Part shown: positions 1 to 7,968 of the stretch, piece by piece
Layout: every line of letters begins with the position of its first letter
How positions within the stretch are numbered: position 1 is the stretch's first letter
DNA from: Terasakiella sp033100395
GTDB lineage: Bacteria; Pseudomonadota; Alphaproteobacteria; Rhodospirillales; Terasakiellaceae
DNA length: 64,000 nucleotides
Assembly (NCBI RefSeq): GCF_033100395.1
Contig: NZ_JAWLVJ010000007.1
Span: forward strand, 132,422-196,421
Direction: 5' to 3'
Notes under the pieces: generated by a model
Told to the model about the DNA's origin: nothing
The model's input: the letters and a program-made list of their open reading frames with translations, nothing else
Databases searched by the model: none
Translations under genes and position numbers: made by a program

Positions 1-1
1 G

Positions 2-136
2 GTGGCCGAAGGGGTGGAAACCGCTGCACATCTTAAATTCCTGAAAGAGCGTGAATGTGATTTGATTCAGGGGTATTATTACAGCCGTCCGGTTGCGAAA
101 GCTGATTTTATTAAATTGAAATTAGATATTTCCTAA
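2..136 (+). CDS. EAL-domain protein, C-terminal end (partial)
   Basis: Open from the window edge to a TAA. The 44 residues begin VAEGVET and continue to QGYYYSRPV, which is the end of an EAL (c-di-GMP phosphodiesterase) domain: the conserved Glu of the AEGVE segment and the Gln-Gly of QGYYYS. Upstream domains lie outside the window, so it is unknown whether this is a GGDEF-EAL hybrid or whether it is catalytically active. The next gene starts about 100 bases downstream on the same strand. Confidence 0.85.
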   Translation: MAEGVETAAHLKFLKERECDLIQGYYYSRPVAKADFIKLKLDIS

Positions 137-232
137 ATCGCGTAATTAATTTTTTGATGAAGTTGTTTTGACAACCCAACCAGAAGATATATTGTGCTGG
201 GCAATGATAAGAAACCAGGTTCCTGATCCAAG

Positions 233-1165
233 ATGGCGAAATACAACATAGATGACATCAAATTGGTTGTTGCTGACCCGAACCGGCAACTGCGCTCCAG
301 TTTAAAAGGGGTGCTGGGGGCGCATGGGTTTCGTGGCATGCAGGATGCAGCGAACATTGATACGCTGGAAGAGATTGTCCGCTATGGTTCGCCTGACTTG
401 ATTCTGTGTGATATGGACCTGGATGGCGATGTTTGCAAGCTGATCCATCGTATCCGTCATAATGATCTGGGGCCCAACCCGTTTGTGGCTGTCATTCTGT
501 TTATTGAAGAACCCAGCGAAGATATCGTGCGTCGTGCATCCGAAGCCGGACTGGATGATCTGCAGGTCAAACCTGTTGTGGCGGCCAATGTTATCAACCG
601 GGTTGAATATCTGATTGAAAAGCGCAAACCTTTTGTGGTGACAACTGATTATGTCGGGCCGGACAGACGTAAAAAGAACCGTCCTGGCACCATGGAAATT
701 CCATCGGTTGACGTTCCAAATACGTTGGCATCAAAGGCTAAAGGGGAATTTAACGCCAATCAGTTCCAACGCGATATTCAAAAAGCGTTGTGGGATATCA
801 ATGCGCAGAAGATCGAACGTCATATTTTCCAGGTGGGTTATCTGGTTGATCGTCTGGTCCCGGCCTACAGTAATAACGAGATCAATAAAGAAAGCATGGG
901 TATGGTCGTACGCTTGTTGCGGGTCAGCCGTGATATTATTGAACGGCTGGAAGATAGTGATTTTGGCCATATTGCTGATTTGGCTGGCACACTGGAAACC
1001 GTATCCAAATCCCTGTGGGATAGCGGAACCGAACCGAAGCATAAAGATCTGGAACTGTTGCCTGAACTTTCTGCAGCCCTTTCTGCTACTTTTAATATGG
1101 ATACATCGGCGTCAAATGTGGCGCAAAAAATTCGATCTTCGGTTCAGGAAAAGTACGAGACTTGA
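233..1165 (+). CDS. Receiver-domain response regulator without DNA-binding domain
   Basis: 310 residues. The first ~130 form a CheY-like receiver: acidic pocket Asp15, probable phospho-acceptor Asp60 (LILCDMDLDGD), and conserved Lys113 (QVKPVV). A short linker with YVGPDRRKKNR at 140-150 follows. The C-terminal ~140 residues are predicted helical, with no recognisable HTH, GGDEF or other output domain, so the output is probably protein-protein contact. A short STAS protein follows about 150 bases downstream, which may hint at a partner-switching pathway, but no kinase or phosphatase gene lies next to them. Function is not assigned beyond phosphorelay signalling. Confidence 0.8.
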   Translation: MAKYNIDDIKLVVADPNRQLRSSLKGVLGAHGFRGMQDAANIDTLEEIVRYGSPDLILCDMDLDGDVCKLIHRIRHNDLGPNPFVAVILFIEEPSEDIVRRASEAGLDDLQVKPVVAANVINRVEYLIEKRKPFVVTTDYVGPDRRKKNRPGTMEIPSVDVPNTLASKAKGEFNANQFQRDIQKALWDINAQKIERHIFQVGYLVDRLVPAYSNNEINKESMGMVVRLLRVSRDIIERLEDSDFGHIADLAGTLETVSKSLWDSGTEPKHKDLELLPELSAALSATFNMDTSASNVAQKIRSSVQEKYET

Positions 1166-1178
1166 ATTTTGGGTTCTG

Positions 1179-1202
1179 TTACGCAAATGTTAAATTGCGT
1201 AA
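1179..1202. promoter_or_regulatory. Inverted repeat upstream of STAS gene
   Basis: Perfect 8-base arms TTACGCAA and TTGCGTAA around an 8-base A+T-rich spacer. It lies 14 bases after the response-regulator stop and 115 bases before the STAS start. No T-run follows, so an operator is at least as likely as a terminator hairpin. The cognate regulator is unknown. Confidence 0.4.
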
Positions 1203-1317
1203 AGGTATAAAAAAAACCTGCGAAATTGCTTCTAATATGTTGGAAGATACAACAAAACGGGTTATGGTTCATTTATGTTAATCAAAAACAACACTGTTTA
1301 GAATACGAGGAAGAGAC

Positions 1318-1623
1318 ATGGAGTACAGCATTCGTGGCGACGAAACGACAAAGGAATTGTTCCTGCAGGGTCGTTTGACTTTTTCTGATAACGTTGTCTT
1401 TCGCAAGATTGTTGACGACCTGAAAGAGTATAATGGGTCAAAATGTGTCTTTGACTTAAGCGGTCTGGAGTTCATCGACTCCGCTGGTCTTGGTATGTTG
1501 ATGTTGTTGCGTGACGCGACTGTTGGTCGTCCGTTCACCATCGCCATCCGCAACGCTGACGGTCAGGTTCGTCGCATGTTGGAAATTGCGAAATTTGATG
1601 CTTTGATCCCATTTGAAGACTAA
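1318..1623 (+). CDS. STAS-domain anti-sigma factor antagonist-like protein
   Basis: 101 residues, the normal length for a single-domain SpoIIAA/RsbV-type STAS protein. The signature is FIDSAGLGML, in which Ser55 matches the serine phosphorylated in RsbV and SpoIIAA. Such proteins bind an anti-sigma factor or kinase when unphosphorylated. The start follows a purine-rich GAGGAAGAG site. The nearby receiver-only protein (233-1165) could belong to the same circuit. No sigma or anti-sigma gene is adjacent, so the target is unknown. Confidence 0.88.
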   Translation: MEYSIRGDETTKELFLQGRLTFSDNVVFRKIVDDLKEYNGSKCVFDLSGLEFIDSAGLGMLMLLRDATVGRPFTIAIRNADGQVRRMLEIAKFDALIPFED

Positions 1624-1648
1624 GTAGTCAAAAGAGATTTCGATAGAA

Positions 1649-1679
1649 GGGGCTGCGCGTTGTGTGCAGCCCCTTTTTT
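1649..1679 (+). terminator. Rho-independent terminator after STAS gene
   Basis: Arms GGGGCTGC (1649-1656) and GCAGCCCC (1666-1673), a 9-base loop, then six T. The T-run touches the stop codon of the convergent esterase gene, whose last codon is read from 1680 to 1678. Confidence 0.9.
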
Positions 1680-2370
1680 ATGCGCCCAGATGATCTTTCA
1701 TAAATTGCGCTGCAGCCATGGCACCTTCCTGATCAATGGAATGGGGCAGGTTTTCGCATTTTATCACATGAGGTGTCAGGTTCGCTTTCATCAACCCTTT
1801 TTTTGCCAGATCAACCGCATGAACGGGCAGCATTTCATCAGCCGTGCCATGGACCAGCAGGGTGGGGCAGGGCGATGTGATCTCTTCTGCCAAGACGGAT
1901 GCCCCCACGAGTGCGCCAGAAAATCCAACGATCCCGGCAAAAGGTGTCTTTTGACGCAAGCCCACATGCAGAGACATCATGGTCCCCTGCGAAAAGCCTA
2001 AAAGAAAGACTTGATGGGGTTGCAGGTCATACTGCGTCATCAGTCCATCAATATAGTCCTGAACCAAGGGGGCTGCTTCGCGTGCGCCGTCCAGCATCCC
2101 TTCAAACCCAACAGCTTGTGTAGCGCTGTTGCGTCTTAGAAATTCAGGGTCTGTACGTTCCAGGCTAAACCACTGGCGCCCAAGAGGCGAAAGTTCACAA
2201 GCTTGTGGGCCATCCGGGGAATGAAAGGCTGTGTTGGGCAGTGCCTGCTGGAAGAAAGGGGCCAGCCCGATCAAATCTTGACCATCCGCGCCATAGCCAT
2301 GAAGCATGACAACAAGGGAGTTTACCTCGCCATTTGACGGGAGCTGATGGGGGCCTGTAAGTGCGGGCAT
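1678..2370 (-). CDS. Carboxylesterase/phospholipase family serine hydrolase
   Basis: 230 residues of the small alpha/beta-hydrolase family that includes carboxylesterase EstB and E. coli YpfH (Abhydrolase_2). The oxyanion region is VMLHGYGADG (21-30). The nucleophile elbow is GFSQG with Ser127, and the triad is completed by Asp178 (GTADEM) and His210 (LPHS). There is no signal peptide, so it is cytoplasmic. It stands alone, convergent with the STAS gene and divergent from cysH. The natural ester substrate cannot be told from sequence. Confidence 0.85.
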   Translation of the reverse strand: MPALTGPHQLPSNGEVNSLVVMLHGYGADGQDLIGLAPFFQQALPNTAFHSPDGPQACELSPLGRQWFSLERTDPEFLRRNSATQAVGFEGMLDGAREAAPLVQDYIDGLMTQYDLQPHQVFLLGFSQGTMMSLHVGLRQKTPFAGIVGFSGALVGASVLAEEITSPCPTLLVHGTADEMLPVHAVDLAKKGLMKANLTPHVIKCENLPHSIDQEGAMAAAQFMKDHLGA

Positions 2371-2473
2371 GGTCGTTATCCTGATTGTTTATCTTTGGTT
2401 TGATGTAGAGGAAATGGGGGGATAACTCAAATACAAAAAAATAATGTATATACTAAATAATTAACATCAATAA

Positions 2474-2502
2474 TTGACAAAAAGGAAATTTTGGCCTAAA
2501 TC
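2474..2502 (+). promoter_or_regulatory. Sigma-70-type promoter of cysH
   Basis: Perfect -35 TTGACA (2474-2479), 17-base spacer, -10 TAAATC (2497-2502), 38 bases before the cysH start, in a strongly A+T-rich stretch. Confidence 0.6.
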
Positions 2503-2503
2503 C

Positions 2504-2522
2504 TATCTGTTGACCACAGATA
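2504..2522. promoter_or_regulatory. 19-bp palindrome at the cysH transcription start region
   Basis: TATCTGTTGACCACAGATA: 7-base perfect arms around TGACC. It lies immediately after the predicted -10 and 17 bases before the cysH ATG. The position suits a repressor operator or a short 5'-leader hairpin. The regulator is unknown. Confidence 0.5.
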
Positions 2523-2539
2523 AATGAATTGAGAGTCCC

Positions 2540-3304
2540 ATGTCCGCCACATCAAGCGCTGTCTCATTTACTAAACCATCTGCTTCACAGGATGAAGGAC
2601 AGGCCAAACTGTCTCACCTGCTTGAAAGCTATGGCACCCTTGATGCACATGAACTTTTAGAGAAAGTCCTGCTGGAAGAATTTAAAGGCGAAATCGCTGT
2701 TAGTTCTTCTTTTGGGGCGGAAGCTGCTGTTTTGTTAAAGCTGATCTCTGACGTCGATAAAGAAACCCCGATCCTGTTTATTGATACAGGGCATCTGTTT
2801 GAAGAAACCATTCAATATAAAGAAACCATCGGGGAACATCTGGGGTTGACCAATATCCTTACGGTCGGACCTGAAGAAATCCATCTGCAAAATGCGGATA
2901 AAGACGCAACCCTCTATGAACGTGATACCGATTACTGCTGTCATATCCGCAAGGTTCTGCCTTTTGAAAAGGCGCTTGGCCCTTACAAGGCCTGGGTCAG
3001 TGGGCGTAAACGTTTCCAAAACAGTGAACGTGCTGCGCTTCAGCCTATCGAATTGGATGTGGATGGTCGCTTTAAGGTGAACCCGCTTTACAATTGGGAT
3101 TATGATAAGGTGATCAGCGAATTTAAAGCGATGAACCTGCCGAAACACCCGCTTGTGGCCAAAGGTTACCCGTCTATCGGCTGTGCACCTTGTACCCGTG
3201 CGGTGAAAGATGGCGAAGATCAACGCGCCGGGCGATGGTCTGGTCAGGGCAAGACCGAATGTGGTATTCACAAGTCGCCCAGCTTTGAAGCCATCTATAT
3301 CTAG
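2540..3304 (+). CDS. cysH: Assimilatory adenylyl-sulfate (APS) reductase
   Basis: 254-residue CysH-family protein reducing activated sulfate to sulfite. The catalytic Cys241 is in the C-terminal KTECGIHKS motif. A CC pair (133-134) and CAPC (Cys215, Cys218) form the CC...CXXC set that binds a [4Fe-4S] cluster. That set marks the APS-reducing type rather than the cluster-free PAPS reductase of E. coli. The PP-loop-like nucleotide site is near SSSFGAEAAV (55-64). It has its own promoter, palindrome and terminator, so it is a single-gene unit here; no sulfate adenylyltransferase or sulfite reductase gene is adjacent. The sulfite feeds cysteine synthesis, whose CysE is encoded at 38 kb. Confidence 0.92.
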   Translation: MSATSSAVSFTKPSASQDEGQAKLSHLLESYGTLDAHELLEKVLLEEFKGEIAVSSSFGAEAAVLLKLISDVDKETPILFIDTGHLFEETIQYKETIGEHLGLTNILTVGPEEIHLQNADKDATLYERDTDYCCHIRKVLPFEKALGPYKAWVSGRKRFQNSERAALQPIELDVDGRFKVNPLYNWDYDKVISEFKAMNLPKHPLVAKGYPSIGCAPCTRAVKDGEDQRAGRWSGQGKTECGIHKSPSFEAIYI

Positions 3305-3335
3305 AAGCAAAATCGAAATATTGAAATTTTATGAC

Positions 3336-3366
3336 AAAAGGCCATCTTTTCAGGTGGCCTTTTTCT
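3336..3366 (+). terminator. Terminator after cysH
   Basis: Stem AAAAGGCCATC (3336-3346) with GGTGGCCTTTT (3353-3363) including one G-U pair, 6-base loop, then a T-rich tract. It lies between cysH and tex. Confidence 0.8.
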
Positions 3367-3436
3367 TTTCCTTTTTGGTATAAAGGCCGCCCCCTTGGGT
3401 TTGGCCCGTCTGGTTGTAAGTAAAGGAAAAGAATAA

Positions 3437-5770
3437 ATGCAGCCTCTTGTTGATCGTCTCGCATCAGAACTTGGTATTTCGCTGTCGCAGGTTAATGCTG
3501 CGCTGGAATTATTGGACGGGGGCGCAACGGTTCCCTTTATCGCGCGTTACCGTAAAGAGGCGACGCAAGGCCTGGACGATACCCAGTTGCGGAACCTGGA
3601 AGAGCGCCTGCGCTATATGCGTGAACTGGATGAACGCCGCGATGCGATTCTCAAATCCATTGATGAACAGGGCAAACTGACAGATCAATTGTCCGGTCAG
3701 ATTTTTCAGGCAGCAACCAAAGCTCAGCTTGAAGACCTTTACCTTCCATATAAAAAGAAACGTCGCACCAAGGCCCAGATCGCACGCGAGGCAGGGTTAG
3801 AGCCATTGGCTGACAGCTTGTTCGAAGACCCGCAAAAAGATCCGCAAGTCGAAGCTGAAAAATACTTGAACACAGATCACGGTATCGAAGATATCAAGGC
3901 CGCGCTTGACGGTGCACGCCAGATCATGATGGAACGATTTGCCGAAGATGCGCAGTTGCTGGATGGCCTGCGTAAATATATCTGGTCTGATGGCCGTGCT
4001 GTTTCTGGAGTGGTTGCAGGCAAGGAAAATGAAGGGGCGAAATTCAAAGATTATTTTGATTATTCTGAACCCGTTTCCAAAATCCCATCCCACCGGGCGC
4101 TGGCGCTGTTTAGAGGGCGCAATGAAGGTGTGTTGAAAATCGCATTGGAAACAGGCGAAGGTGATGGCGTGGATTGCGTGGGTCGTATTTCCAGCCATTT
4201 TGGTCTGCAGGACATGGGACGTCCAGCAGATAAATGGCTGCAGGAATGTGCGCGCTGGGCCTGGAAAGTTAAAATCTCCCTCCATCTGGAAATGGATGTG
4301 CTGACCACTTTGCGTGAAACGGCAGAAGAAGAAGCCATTTTGGTATTTTCGCGCAACCTGCGTGATTTGTTGCTGGCTGCCCCTGCCGGGACGCGCGCCA
4401 CACTGGCGCTTGATCCGGGCTATCGCACCGGGGTAAAGGTCGCCATGCTGGATGACACCGGGAAACTGTGTGAAACAGCCACCATCTATCCCCATGAACC
4501 GCAGCGCCAATGGGATCAATCCATTGCCACCCTGGCGGCGATTTGTGCCAAACATAAAGCAGAACTGATCAGTATCGGCAACGGCACGGCATCGCGAGAA
4601 ACCGACAAGCTGGCCGAAGAACTGATCAAACGCTATCCTGAACTGAAATTGACCAAGCTTGTGGTTAGCGAGGCTGGTGCCTCTGTTTATTCCGCGTCTG
4701 AATATGGCGCGCAGGAATTCCCCGATATTGATGTGTCCATTCGCGGCGCCATTTCCATTGGACGTCGTTTGCAGGACCCTTTGGCAGAACTCGTGAAGAT
4801 TGATCCGAAATCCATCGGTGTGGGCCAGTATCAGCATGATGTGTCACAGGTGAAGCTGGGACGCATGCTGGATGGTGTCGTGGAAGATTGCGTAAACGGC
4901 GTTGGGGTTGATTTGAATACAGCCTCCGTTGCTTTGCTTAGCCATGTATCCGGGCTGAATGAGGGGCTGGCACAGAATATCGTCCAGTTCCGTGAAGAGC
5001 AGGGGCGTTTTGAAGATCGCAAGCAACTGAAAAAAGTTGCACGCCTTGGCCCCAAGGCCTTTGAACAGGCGGCAGGATTCTTACGTATACGTGATGGGAA
5101 GAACCCATTGGATCAATCTGCGGTTCACCCCGAAGCTTACCCGCTGGTTGAAAAGATTATTTCCAAGGCCAATATCAATATTACGGATATCATCGGTAAC
5201 AAGCAGGTTCTCAGCACCATGGAACCTTCAAACTTCACCGATGAGACCTTCGGCTTGCCGACCGTGATCGATATCCTGTCGGAACTGGAGAAACCCGGGC
5301 GTGATCCGCGTCCTGAATTTAAAACAGCGACATTCCAGGAAGGTGTTGAAAAACCGTCTGATTTGAAGCCTGGTATGCGTTTGGAAGGTGTTGTAACCAA
5401 CGTGACGAATTTTGGGGCTTTTGTAGATGTCGGTGTCCATCAGGATGGGCTGGTTCATATTTCCCAACTGGCGGATAGCTTTGTCAAAGACCCCCATGAA
5501 ATTGTCAAACCCGGTGATGTGGTCATGGTGCGCGTTCAGGAAGTTGACCTGCAACGCAACCGTATCTCGCTTTCCATGAAGTCGTCTGATGGGCAACCAA
5601 AAGGCGTGACTGGGGGGCGTGGTGAAAATAGCGGTTCGCAACGGGGTAAAAATAAGTTACAGTCTCAACCAAAGTCTAAACAGGGATACCAGCGTTCTTC
5701 AAAAGAGGACTCACAGGGGAATAATGCGATGGCCGCAGCCCTTGCGAAAGCTGGATTTAAACAAAAATAG
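3437..5770 (+). CDS. tex: Tex/YhgF family RNA-binding transcription accessory protein
   Basis: 777 residues, full length for the Tex family. Order: helical Tex N-domain; a YqgF/RNase H-like domain around residues 325-450 (LALDPGYRTGVKVAML); helix-hairpin-helix motifs around 490-560 (GVDLNTASVALLSHV); an S1 RNA-binding domain at ~640-712 (VTNFGAFVDVGVHQDGLVHI). A basic, low-complexity tail of about 60 residues (GGRGENSGSQRGKNKL) follows and ends in FKQK. Tex proteins bind nucleic acid and affect transcription or RNA turnover; the exact role is not settled. It is a single gene between cysH and a diguanylate cyclase 28 bases downstream. Confidence 0.95.
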   Translation: MQPLVDRLASELGISLSQVNAALELLDGGATVPFIARYRKEATQGLDDTQLRNLEERLRYMRELDERRDAILKSIDEQGKLTDQLSGQIFQAATKAQLEDLYLPYKKKRRTKAQIAREAGLEPLADSLFEDPQKDPQVEAEKYLNTDHGIEDIKAALDGARQIMMERFAEDAQLLDGLRKYIWSDGRAVSGVVAGKENEGAKFKDYFDYSEPVSKIPSHRALALFRGRNEGVLKIALETGEGDGVDCVGRISSHFGLQDMGRPADKWLQECARWAWKVKISLHLEMDVLTTLRETAEEEAILVFSRNLRDLLLAAPAGTRATLALDPGYRTGVKVAMLDDTGKLCETATIYPHEPQRQWDQSIATLAAICAKHKAELISIGNGTASRETDKLAEELIKRYPELKLTKLVVSEAGASVYSASEYGAQEFPDIDVSIRGAISIGRRLQDPLAELVKIDPKSIGVGQYQHDVSQVKLGRMLDGVVEDCVNGVGVDLNTASVALLSHVSGLNEGLAQNIVQFREEQGRFEDRKQLKKVARLGPKAFEQAAGFLRIRDGKNPLDQSAVHPEAYPLVEKIISKANINITDIIGNKQVLSTMEPSNFTDETFGLPTVIDILSELEKPGRDPRPEFKTATFQEGVEKPSDLKPGMRLEGVVTNVTNFGAFVDVGVHQDGLVHISQLADSFVKDPHEIVKPGDVVMVRVQEVDLQRNRISLSMKSSDGQPKGVTGGRGENSGSQRGKNKLQSQPKSKQGYQRSSKEDSQGNNAMAAALAKAGFKQK

Positions 5771-5798
5771 ACTTTAGATCGAAAACAAAGAAGCTACG

Positions 5799-7112
5799 AT
5801 GGCGACGCAAGAAACTGTATTGAAGATGGTCTACATTGACCCGGCCCAGGCAGGCTGGGGGATGCAGCTTGTCGAAACCGCTTCAAACTTGTTTACGATT
5901 TGCCTGGATAACCGCATCCAATATATGAACCCGGCTGGGCTGGAATTGTTGGGTGTGGAAAAACAGGATGATATTCTGGGCAAAGAACTGTCTGATTTTA
6001 TTCATGGTGATTATAAAGAATTCTTCGCGTTCGGTCTGGATGTGCTGGCCGAAGAAGATGACTTTATCCCGCTTAAGTTTCTGAAACAGGATCAAACATC
6101 GCTGGATGTGAAGCTGCAGATCAATGAAATTCAGATTGCGAATCAGACGGCATACATTGTCGAAGTGCAGAACATCACCGAATATAAACGCGCCTCCGAA
6201 GCTGTGCGGGACCGCGAACACCGTCTGAAAAGTATTCTGAATACGGTTACCGAAGGCATTATGACCTTCGATGATGAAGCCATCATTCAGACCTTTAACC
6301 CGGCGGCAGAAAAGATTTTCGGGATTTCGTCGCAAAATATCATTGGCAAGCCCATCGAGACTTTGATGACGGATGAATTCCGCGATTCTTACATGCGGTT
6401 TTTGGATCGCAAGGTCTTTAAGGGCAATTCCCGCCTGATGGGCAAACCGTGGGAGCTTTTTGGCTATAACGAGGCCAAAGGCAAGTTTCCGCTGGAAATG
6501 ACGATTACCAAGCTTCAGGTAGCGAATGAGAGAATTTACACCGCTGTTTTTCGGGACATCACCGAAAGAAAGCAAAGTGAAGAGCGTATCCGCCATCTGG
6601 CCCATCATGATACATTGACGGGACTGCCCAACCGCCACCTCTTTACGGATCGTTTGAACCATGCGGTTAAAGTGGCCAATCGTTACAATAAAGCGCTGGT
6701 CCTGATGTTTGTCGATCTGGATAAATTCAAGCCCATCAATGATACCCTGGGCCATGAAGCAGGCGATGTGGTTTTGCAGACTGTTGCCAAACGTTTTAGC
6801 AAGATCGTCCGCGAATCCGATACGGTTGCGCGCATTGGTGGGGATGAATTTGTTATTTTGCTTGAAGAACTCGATAGTTCGGAAGGCGGAAACCTGGTGG
6901 CTGAAAAATTGTTGGAATGTCTGGAAAAACCCATTCCGGCCGGTGGGCGTGAATGTAGCTTGGGGGCCAGTATCGGAATCGCCCGCTTCCCAGAGGATGC
7001 AATGGATACTGACGAATTGCTGCGCTGTGCAGATGAAGCGATGTATGCCGTAAAAACGTCAGGGCGAAACGGTTATAAAGTTTATGAGCCGAACTTATCC
7101 GTACTCGGATAA
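5799..7112 (+). CDS. PAS-PAS-GGDEF diguanylate cyclase
   Basis: 437 residues, no membrane segment. Two PAS domains (about 20-130 and 140-260) are followed by a GGDEF domain (265-430). The active-site motif is intact, ARIGGDEFVILLEE at about 347. Five residues before it is the RESD inhibitory (I) site, so the enzyme should make c-di-GMP from GTP and be product-inhibited. PAC-like joints ITEYKRASE and ITERKQSEE end each PAS unit. The ligand or cofactor of the PAS domains cannot be deduced. It starts 28 bases after tex and may be co-transcribed with it. Confidence 0.92.
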   Translation: MATQETVLKMVYIDPAQAGWGMQLVETASNLFTICLDNRIQYMNPAGLELLGVEKQDDILGKELSDFIHGDYKEFFAFGLDVLAEEDDFIPLKFLKQDQTSLDVKLQINEIQIANQTAYIVEVQNITEYKRASEAVRDREHRLKSILNTVTEGIMTFDDEAIIQTFNPAAEKIFGISSQNIIGKPIETLMTDEFRDSYMRFLDRKVFKGNSRLMGKPWELFGYNEAKGKFPLEMTITKLQVANERIYTAVFRDITERKQSEERIRHLAHHDTLTGLPNRHLFTDRLNHAVKVANRYNKALVLMFVDLDKFKPINDTLGHEAGDVVLQTVAKRFSKIVRESDTVARIGGDEFVILLEELDSSEGGNLVAEKLLECLEKPIPAGGRECSLGASIGIARFPEDAMDTDELLRCADEAMYAVKTSGRNGYKVYEPNLSVLG

Positions 7113-7232
7113 TTGTTTTTTTTCATTCTTTTTAAAATTCAGGGTTTATTTACGCTTATCCTTCAAGATAAGGTCTAGTGACTTGTTTTGTAACAAAGCG
7201 GAGATGGACTGCATGCAGTCTGTGGGCGTGAC

Positions 7233-7925
7233 GTGAATTTGAAAAGCTTCATGATAGCTGGACTGATATGTCTGTGGGCGGGGCCGCTCTCGGCCAAAAC
7301 CGCTGTGCCGTTTTTAGGATTACAAATTCAGGGGCTTTCTCCTATCATTGTCCAGTCTTTGGGATTGGAAAGTGATGAAGGCGTTATGGTCCGCGACATT
7401 GCCTTTCCCGGCCCGGCCAGTCAGTCTGACTTACGCCGTGGGGATATCATCATCAAGTTAAATGGAAAAGTCGCTAAAAGCGTTGAAGTGGTGACCAAGA
7501 TGATGAGTGAATTCAAGCCGGGAGATAAAGTAAAGGCAACGGTCATTCGTCGCAACAAGACCCTTGACCTGATGATCAAAATTGGTGGTAAGCCCCCGAT
7601 CTGGGATGTGACCCGCAATAAATTTGCGACCATTGCCCCGCTTGGTATCACCTTCGCCTCCCTTACCGATAAAGTGCAGGAACGGTTTGACTTGGGCTGG
7701 CGGAGCCGAGGTGTTGTGGTCAGTCTGGTTGATGAAGAAAAAGCCGCCGGACTTGATATCAAGATCGGCGACGTCATTGTGCAGGTTAATCAGTCCCCGG
7801 TTTGGAAACCAGGCCATATCATCGGATATATGAAAAAGGCACAAAAGCAGAACAAGGAAATGGTCCTGCTGTTGCTGGAACGCTCCAACGGCTTTCGTTT
7901 CGCCTTATTGCCGGTGCCTAAATAA
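7233..7925 (+). CDS. Exported protein with two PDZ domains
   Basis: 230 residues from a GTG start. Signal peptide of ~21 residues (FMIAGLICLWAGPLSA), then two PDZ-like domains: ~45-110 (GPASQSDLRRGDIIIKLNGK) and ~150-215 (AAGLDIKIGDVIVQVNQ). There is no trypsin-like protease domain, so it resembles the C-terminal half of a DegP/HtrA protein and may act as a periplasmic adaptor. A 14-base palindrome (7207-7220, GACTGCATGCAGTC) sits just upstream. A short frame from ATG 7213 (MQSVGVT) has a fair Shine-Dalgarno site and its stop overlaps the GTG start, so coupled translation is possible. The partner is unknown. Confidence 0.8.
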   Translation: MNLKSFMIAGLICLWAGPLSAKTAVPFLGLQIQGLSPIIVQSLGLESDEGVMVRDIAFPGPASQSDLRRGDIIIKLNGKVAKSVEVVTKMMSEFKPGDKVKATVIRRNKTLDLMIKIGGKPPIWDVTRNKFATIAPLGITFASLTDKVQERFDLGWRSRGVVVSLVDEEKAAGLDIKIGDVIVQVNQSPVWKPGHIIGYMKKAQKQNKEMVLLLLERSNGFRFALLPVPK

Positions 7926-7968
7926 CGTTTTGCTGCAGCTATTCTGTATTTCTGTTTGAAATGATGTT

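Noticed and set aside
3797..4837. 346-codon minus-strand frame inside tex
   Set aside because: Shadow of the tex reading frame, rich in His/Phe/Gln and without a recognisable domain.
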